In this document: positions 58,802 to 64,000 of the stretch, piece by piece
Layout of the letters: the number at the start of each line of letters is the position of its first letter
How positions within the stretch are numbered: position 1 is the stretch's first letter
Assembly (NCBI RefSeq): GCF_004353845.1
Contig: NZ_CP037864.1
Location: 2,480,001-2,544,000, forward strand
Direction of reading: 5' to 3'
Length of the DNA stretch: 64,000 nt
Source: Citrobacter arsenatis
Lineage (GTDB): Bacteria > Pseudomonadota > Gammaproteobacteria > Enterobacterales > Enterobacteriaceae
The notes under the pieces: model-generated
Seen by the model: the letters and a program-made list of their open reading frames with translations, nothing else
Told to the model about the DNA's origin: nothing
Databases searched by the model: none
Translations under genes and position numbers: made by a program

Positions 58802-60169
58802 ATGTCAGCATCCGGTTTTTTTTCAGGAAATTATCAGAAAAAACTGGCGAATATTCTCGCCCGTTCCCGCGCCAGACTGCCGCTAACCAACATGAAATGG
58901 TTTGCGCTGCTGGTAGGCAGTATGTTGCTTCTGGGGAGTTGTTCTTCACAGCCCCCTGACTCCAAAATTTCCCCTCAGCCCCCGGTGAGCAAACCGCAGC
59001 AAAGCAAAGAGCCGGTACGCGGTATCTGGCTGGCAACGGTTTCTCGTCTGGACTGGCCGCCGGTTTCATCTGTCAACATCAGTTCGCCCGCCGTTCGCAT
59101 CAGCCAGCAGCAAAAAGCGCTGACGGACAAACTGGACAACCTGAAACGTCTTGGCATTAATACCGTCTTTTTCCAGGTGAAGCCCGATGCCACCGCGCTG
59201 TGGCAGTCTACAATCTTGCCGTGGTCAGATACCCTGACGGGTACGATTGGTCAGGATCCAGGTTACGATCCGCTTCAGTTTATGCTCGATGAAGCGCATA
59301 AACGCGGCATGAAAGTCCACGCCTGGTTTAACCCCTACCGCGTGTCCGTGAACACCAAACCCTCGACGGTCACCGAATTAAACAACACCCTGACACAGAC
59401 GCCTTCTAGCGTTTATGTTCTGCATCGGGACTGGATCCGTACCTCGGGCGAGCGTTTTGTGTTAGATCCCGGTATTCCCGAAGTGCGCGACTGGATAACC
59501 AGCATCGTGGCTGAAGTGGTTGAGAATTACCCGGTTGATGGCGTGCAGTTTGATGATTACTTCTATACCGAGTCTCCCGGCTCTGCGCTCAACGACAATC
59601 AGACCTTCAGAAGATACGGCCAGGGATTTGCTTCCAGGGCTGACTGGCGGCGTGATAACACGCAACGCCTGATCGCCCAGGTTTCACGAACCATCAAGAA
59701 ACTCAAACCTGAAGTCGAGTTTGGCGTCAGTCCTGCGGGCGTATGGCGCAACCGTTCGCACGATCCGGCGGGTTCCGACACCCGCGGCGCGGCGGCCTAT
59801 GATGAATCGTATGCTGACACCCGTCGTTGGGTGCAACTCGGCCTGCTGGACTATATCGCTCCACAGTTGTATTGGCCTTTTGCCCGCGATGCAGCGCGCT
59901 ACGATGTACTGGCAAAATGGTGGGCTGATGTCGTTAAATCAACTAACACCCGCCTGTATATTGGGGTGGCGCTGTATAAAGTTGGCGAACCATCGCGAAA
60001 AGAGCCTGACTGGACGGTTAAAGGTGGCGTACCCGAGCTGAAAAAACAGCTCGATCTGAACGAGTCTGAACCGCACATTAACGGCACAATTTTGTTTCGC
60101 GAAGATTACCTTAATCAGCCGCAAACGCAGGAAGCTGTGACCTATATTCGCAATCGTTGGGGGCGCTAA
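58802..60169 (+). CDS. digH: Divisome-localised glycosyl hydrolase lipoprotein DigH (YddW)
   Basis: A 455-residue protein of the GHL10/DUF187 family. A lipobox-like LLLGSC lies at about residues 42-47; if translation starts at the ATG at 58892, the signal would have the usual 17-residue length, so that start is an alternative. The catalytic-domain blocks RGIWLATVSRLDWPPVSSVN, NTVFFQVKPDATALW and DGVQFDDYFYTESPGS match E. coli YddW/DigH, which cleaves denuded peptidoglycan glycans at the septum. It is out of its E. coli context here. Confidence 0.92.
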   Translation: MSASGFFSGNYQKKLANILARSRARLPLTNMKWFALLVGSMLLLGSCSSQPPDSKISPQPPVSKPQQSKEPVRGIWLATVSRLDWPPVSSVNISSPAVRISQQQKALTDKLDNLKRLGINTVFFQVKPDATALWQSTILPWSDTLTGTIGQDPGYDPLQFMLDEAHKRGMKVHAWFNPYRVSVNTKPSTVTELNNTLTQTPSSVYVLHRDWIRTSGERFVLDPGIPEVRDWITSIVAEVVENYPVDGVQFDDYFYTESPGSALNDNQTFRRYGQGFASRADWRRDNTQRLIAQVSRTIKKLKPEVEFGVSPAGVWRNRSHDPAGSDTRGAAAYDESYADTRRWVQLGLLDYIAPQLYWPFARDAARYDVLAKWWADVVKSTNTRLYIGVALYKVGEPSRKEPDWTVKGGVPELKKQLDLNESEPHINGTILFREDYLNQPQTQEAVTYIRNRWGR

Positions 60170-60263
60170 AAGTTGTCCTCTGGACTGTTTAGCGAGGAAA
60201 TGTAGCGGGGACGTTGCCCCGCCGAGGGTTAATTCTCCGCTACGTGTAGCGGTTGGGTCTGCG

Positions 60264-61535
60264 TTATCGGGACATTAACCGCCGGACATTTTCATTAACT
60301 TGTTTCTGTATCGTATTCAGCGTGGCTTGCGTTATCCGATCGGGGTATGTATCCCTGGCGATAGCGCTCAATGCCGTGGCAAAGTGGCAGACCTTTTCGA
60401 TTATGCCGTTCACATGGTCAGCAGATAACTCAGCTTCCTGAACGCCAAGCGACAGAAGGTGCTTTCTTTCGATATCCAGCGCCTCTCCCAGCACGTCCAT
60501 TTGATGATACCCACCGGGGCCTTCACACCAGGTGACGTCGTAAGCCGGTGCGAGAGTCCAGTTTCCATCGGCTGACATTAAATAGGCAAAGTTCTTCGGA
60601 TGATCGTCACGGTTATTAAATGCCACGTTGAAAACCACGCGTTCAAACGCTTTCGCCTTTTCTCTGACATCATTGGTGCAAATCTGCGTGGCCCGTAGAA
60701 AATCCCGATAGTCTAAAGCGCCGGGTATCTGGTAATTAGTCCCGGTAAGCGCCGCCAGACTCTGCATAGGAATACGTATCGACTGATCACGGTCGAAACG
60801 GCGGGTGGCAAATGCTGCCTGCCCGCCAGGCAGATTGAAGTACGCCGTATCGGGCGTGGTTATCCCACATTGGCGCAAGCACTCAGCATAAACCGCTTCA
60901 ATGGCACATACCTCAGCATGTTCATGCCTGGCGGGAAACTTTATCAGCCAGCTTTCGCTCCCGGGGAGCGGCGCAGTGGTGAATTTAGATGTGACAGTGT
61001 CACGATAAAGCAACGCCTTGGGCCTTGCCCCTTGTGGCGAACCGCCCATCTGAAGCAGTTTTTGCAGGAATTCCCCCCCTTCACCGCTCAGGACTTCCTG
61101 GACCTCAGAGGCCAGTTGTTCAAGAGGAACATCCTCTTTTGAAAGCGTCTCGACATCTGACTGAACGGGCTGGAATGTCATAGCGCCCATCGCGTTGTTG
61201 CCGACCCAGGTTAAGCGCTCCAAAGGACCTATGCGCGCTGCGTTGAGTCCGCGACGTTTAAATAATCGGTCCATCAACAGCATACCCCAGCCGTCAGGCA
61301 GTGAATCATAGACTGGTCCCGGCAACCCTAACTGATGTGCGGGGAAATCCCTGCGTAGACGGGGACCGTTCAGCGGTAACATCAGCCGGGACAGTTCCAG
61401 ACCCTTACGTATAGCGTCCTCACTGTATTCAAAGGCGATCAACGGGCGTCCGGTCAGCGCCGTGGAAGACACCAGTTTTCCCCACAGCCATTTCTCACCC
61501 CAGCCTTCATAAAAAACATCGACTTGTTCAGGCAT
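60264..61535 (-). CDS. hipA: HipA-type serine/threonine kinase toxin
   Basis: A 423-residue protein of the HipA family. The N-terminal couple domain is followed by the kinase part, with the catalytic loop NNRDDHPKNFAYL (about residues 307-319) and the metal-binding APAYDVT (about 334-340). E. coli HipA phosphorylates glutamyl-tRNA synthetase and drives persistence; other HipA-like kinases modify other tRNA synthetases. Similarity to E. coli HipA is only moderate, so target identity is open. Its start overlaps the hipB stop by eight bases. Confidence 0.9.
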   Translation of the reverse strand: MPEQVDVFYEGWGEKWLWGKLVSSTALTGRPLIAFEYSEDAIRKGLELSRLMLPLNGPRLRRDFPAHQLGLPGPVYDSLPDGWGMLLMDRLFKRRGLNAARIGPLERLTWVGNNAMGAMTFQPVQSDVETLSKEDVPLEQLASEVQEVLSGEGGEFLQKLLQMGGSPQGARPKALLYRDTVTSKFTTAPLPGSESWLIKFPARHEHAEVCAIEAVYAECLRQCGITTPDTAYFNLPGGQAAFATRRFDRDQSIRIPMQSLAALTGTNYQIPGALDYRDFLRATQICTNDVREKAKAFERVVFNVAFNNRDDHPKNFAYLMSADGNWTLAPAYDVTWCEGPGGYHQMDVLGEALDIERKHLLSLGVQEAELSADHVNGIIEKVCHFATALSAIARDTYPDRITQATLNTIQKQVNENVRRLMSR

Positions 61536-61842
61536 CAGAGTTTTTCCTTTTCACCCGCTGGCGTGCCGCGCTCTTCTCGTAACGCAAAATATCATCCAGA
61601 CTGTCAATCCTGGGTTTAAATAAACCCTCCAGCGCATCGCCATAGCCTAATACCATCGCGACTTTGACCAGATTCTCAAACCCTACATTCTTACCCGCTT
61701 CCAGATTTGAAACGGTATTCACACCGACACCTGAACGGGCGGCCACATCCGCCTGCGTCATTTGTCGGGCGAGTCGTTCTTTACGCAATCTGTCGCAAAG
61801 TAGCTTAACGATGTCGGCTGCAGTATTTAGCGTTAAATCCAT
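61528..61842 (-). CDS. hipB: HipB-type antitoxin / XRE repressor
   Basis: A 104-residue protein with an XRE helix-turn-helix at about residues 20-75 (ARQMTQADVAARSGVGVNTVSNLEAGKNV) and a short basic C-terminal tail. It should bind the operator upstream of its gene and neutralise the HipA-like kinase. The start codon lies inside the first arm of the repeat described at 61841-61889. Confidence 0.9.
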   Translation of the reverse strand: MDLTLNTAADIVKLLCDRLRKERLARQMTQADVAARSGVGVNTVSNLEAGKNVGFENLVKVAMVLGYGDALEGLFKPRIDSLDDILRYEKSAARQRVKRKNSDA

Positions 61843-61889
61843 AATATTGGCTCTTATTGGGATAAAAACGACTTTACCCCCAATATTAT
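61841..61889 (-). promoter_or_regulatory. Candidate operator of hipBA
   Basis: ATAATATTGG (61841-61850) and CCAATATTAT (61880-61889) are perfect 10-base inverted arms 29 bases apart. Between them TATTGG recurs at 61855-61860, exactly ten bases (one helical turn) from the first. The set of TATTGG words overlapping the hipB start fits autorepression by HipB, though it differs from the TATCC-N8-GGATA sites of E. coli hipBA. Confidence 0.55.
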
Positions 61890-61981
61890 AGAGTTAAGTG
61901 GGGAGTGATTCAAAGTTTTATAAGACACAATAAAGAGGAGTTAAACGGATAAATCGTGTTTAAGAGTTACTATACTGGAGT

Positions 61982-62010
61982 TATCCGGGCACAAGGTTTG
62001 TGCCCGGATA
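61982..62010 (-). terminator. Hairpin downstream of the chemoreceptor gene
   Basis: TATCCGGGCACAA and TTGTGCCCGGATA form a perfect 13-base stem with a 3-base loop, 12 bases after the chemoreceptor stop. No U-run follows on the minus strand. Confidence 0.65.
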
Positions 62011-62021
62011 GAATGTGATTA

Positions 62022-63965
62022 TCAGGCAACGGAAGGCTCAGGTAATCTGAAGGATGAGACCAGCAACGCCAGTTGTTCCGCCTCTTCTTTCAGCGCCTGC
62101 GTCCGCGCCGCGGCATCATCAATTAACGAGGCGTTTTGCTGAACGGTACTGTCCATTTCGGTGACCGCCAGCGTTATTTCGGAGACGCCCTTACGTTGTT
62201 CTTCACCCGCAACGCGTATTTCCCCCATCAACTGGCGCACCTGACGCACATTGTTAACCAGTTCACCCAGACGTTCGCCGGCATTGTGAATTTGCTGACT
62301 TCCGCTGCCAACATGAGAAACGGATTCATCAATCAGCGCTTTAATTTCCTGTGCAGCAGTAGCGCTGCGCTGGGCCAGCGTGCGCACTTCGGAGGCTACG
62401 ACGGCAAACCCTCTGCCGGCATCACCAGCCCTGGCGGCTTCAACCGCGGCATTCAGGGCGAGAATATTGGTCTGGAACGCAATGCTGTCGATGACCGCGA
62501 CAATTTCTACCATTCTGCCTGATGAAGCGCTAACGTTATCCATTGTAGAGATAACGCCCTGCATAACATCGCCGCAGCGGTTAGCGGTTTGCGCGGTGCT
62601 ATCGGATAGCTCATCAGCCAGTTGAGTATTACTGGCATTTTGATGAACGGTCGCATTTAATTGTTCCATCGCCGCCGAACTCTCTTCCAGCGCAGCGGCC
62701 TGCTGCGTCACGCGAGATGAAAGCTCCATATTACTGTCAGCGAGGCTAACGGCATTATTCGCCACTACTGCGCTGCTGCTTCTGACGGTGATTAAAATGG
62801 CTGAGATTTTATCAACGAACAGGTTAAACGCCTCGGCGATAGCCGAAATCTCATCTTTACCGCGCACATCCAGACGACGGGTAAGATCGCCTTCGCCCTG
62901 CGCAATGTCATCAAGCGCCTGACGGGTATCATCCAGACGTGAAATCAGTCGGCGAACCATCAGCCAGGATCCCACCAGCAACAGCGTCATTATCGGAATT
63001 AACACTTCCAGGACGTCCTGCATCATCACTTTAGCAAGGCCGACGATACGTGACTCAGGCGTTACAAGACCGACAACCCAACCGGTATCCGCCATCGGGA
63101 ACAGCATTACCCGTGATGCCGTATTCAGGACGTTGTCGTTTGCAAGCGTAATCGTCTTCACCCCATCCGCCGGGCGCAGAGATTTCAGCCCGTTTTCCAC
63201 CGGTATAAGCCACTGCGCACTTTGCGCCAGATCGTGAATGGTTTTATGTTTTGCCAGGTCGGCCTGCGGGAAATAGAGGATCTGCCCTTGTTTGTCCACG
63301 ACAAACGCGTAACCACCGGTGCTGTTTCCCTGCTGCTGCATGAAGGTAGCGACATTATCCAAGCGAATGTCGGTGGTGGCGACGCCGGCAAATTTGCCCG
63401 CCAGTTGATAAGGCACGCTGCATGTGACCATGTTGACGCCTGAACTGGCGTCCTGGTAGACATCAGACCATAAGCAGCTGTTTTGTGAATGGCCTTTGGC
63501 ATGCTGATACCAGCTTTCATTGTGGTAGCCGCTTGATCCTTCGACGTTATAGTCGTTGGAATACACCAGTTTTCCTTCAGCATCACGCGCCCAGAAAAAA
63601 CTTCTTTTCTCTACACCCGCGGTGAATGCATCAGGTTCTGGCCAGATGCCGCCGCCGGTAATAATTGAGTCTTTACCTTCTCCGATCAGATGCGGAACGA
63701 CGCTTTGGTAAAGAGATTCATCGTTGGGCAGCACTTCAGCCAACCGTGACAGGCTGACCGTCTCACCTTCAATTCGGGACAATACGGTACTCAATTGACG
63801 GGTTAAACCTTGCCCTGTTTCTTCGATCAGGGCGGTGTTGATTTCAACGACGCGCGGCTGACCGCGCCAGAGCATAATCACCACAATAACAAGGGTCGTG
63901 ACCGCAAGCAGCAGAATGCCGCCGATGGTTAAACGCGTCGAAATACGAGTAGGATACCAGGCCAT
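62022..63965 (-). CDS. Methyl-accepting chemotaxis protein with dCache-type sensor
   Basis: A 647-residue chemoreceptor. The first membrane helix is at about residues 12-33, the periplasmic dCache-like sensor at about 35-325 (with FFWARDAEGKLVYSNDY and WYQHAKGHSQNSCLWSDVYQD), the second helix near 330-350, a HAMP domain after it, and the signalling tip IAFQTNILALNAAVEAARAGDAGRGFAVVASEVR at about 494-528. The C-terminus ends RLPEPSVA, without the NWETF/NWESF pentapeptide that tethers CheR and CheB in Tar and Tsr. The ligand is unknown; small organic acids or amino acids fit this sensor type. Confidence 0.93.
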   Translation of the reverse strand: MAWYPTRISTRLTIGGILLLAVTTLVIVVIMLWRGQPRVVEINTALIEETGQGLTRQLSTVLSRIEGETVSLSRLAEVLPNDESLYQSVVPHLIGEGKDSIITGGGIWPEPDAFTAGVEKRSFFWARDAEGKLVYSNDYNVEGSSGYHNESWYQHAKGHSQNSCLWSDVYQDASSGVNMVTCSVPYQLAGKFAGVATTDIRLDNVATFMQQQGNSTGGYAFVVDKQGQILYFPQADLAKHKTIHDLAQSAQWLIPVENGLKSLRPADGVKTITLANDNVLNTASRVMLFPMADTGWVVGLVTPESRIVGLAKVMMQDVLEVLIPIMTLLLVGSWLMVRRLISRLDDTRQALDDIAQGEGDLTRRLDVRGKDEISAIAEAFNLFVDKISAILITVRSSSAVVANNAVSLADSNMELSSRVTQQAAALEESSAAMEQLNATVHQNASNTQLADELSDSTAQTANRCGDVMQGVISTMDNVSASSGRMVEIVAVIDSIAFQTNILALNAAVEAARAGDAGRGFAVVASEVRTLAQRSATAAQEIKALIDESVSHVGSGSQQIHNAGERLGELVNNVRQVRQLMGEIRVAGEEQRKGVSEITLAVTEMDSTVQQNASLIDDAAARTQALKEEAEQLALLVSSFRLPEPSVA

Positions 63966-64000
63966 ACAAACTCCTTCTGCAAAAGGCTAACTTTTATCCA

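Overview
The window looks like chromosome of an enterobacterium close to Escherichia, Salmonella and Citrobacter. A Citrobacter-type genome is my best guess, but this is inferred from gene order and protein similarity recalled from memory, not from a search. The backbone follows the E. coli K-12 terminus-side order: ydfI-ydfZ-rspR(ydfH)-ydfG-dcp, dgcZ-mgrR-mgtS, ydeE-eamA-marBAR-marC-sotB, ptrR-sad-glsB-yneG, uxaB-yneE-tam. Blocks of accessory genes sit between these landmarks. No rRNA, tRNA, intact insertion sequence, prophage or CRISPR array was seen.

Layout. 1-8083: a sugar-acid module (uronate isomerase fragment, GPH symporter, YdfI oxidoreductase) with the GntR regulator RspR, then ydfG and dcp. 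8255-11700: an AT-rich insert with a LuxR-type regulator, an EAL protein, a CadC/MarT-like membrane regulator with a FidL-like partner, a scrap of an IS3-family transposase gene and a small membrane protein. 11896-13202: diguanylate cyclase DgcZ, the probable sRNA MgrR and the 31-residue protein MgtS. 13584-19156: urtABCDE, a urea ABC importer behind a well-formed sigma-54 promoter. 19197-24769: ydeE, eamA, the mar locus with its operators, and sotB. 24945-32528: a divergent sugar-acid catabolic cluster (MFS, hydroxyacid dehydrogenase, DapA-type aldolase, Fe-alcohol dehydrogenase // DUF1537 kinase, PdxA2, DeoR regulator), placed where E. coli has yneK. 32525-40850: ptrR to tam, with a GNAT gene where E. 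coli has dgcF.

40960-64000 is mostly accessory: a GNAT, an EamA exporter, a TacAT-type toxin-antitoxin pair with two matching palindromic operators, an SDS/alkyl-sulfatase, a small lipoprotein, an OmpA-like barrel, an IprA-like regulator, a FadL-like porin, and then the most striking element: a 1776-residue animal-type haem peroxidase carrying RTX calcium-binding repeats, followed directly by its own type I secretion ABC transporter and HlyD-type adaptor. After that come a VF530 protein, DigH, a hipBA pair and a methyl-accepting chemotaxis protein.

How the parts work together. The peroxidase operon should export a calcium-folded haem peroxidase through TolC, since no outer-membrane factor is encoded beside it. 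The kinase-PdxA2 pair should turn a four-carbon acid sugar phosphate into dihydroxyacetone phosphate. The urt operon appears wired to nitrogen limitation. Several small regulatory pairs (TacAT, HipBA, MarRA) carry recognisable autoregulatory DNA sites.
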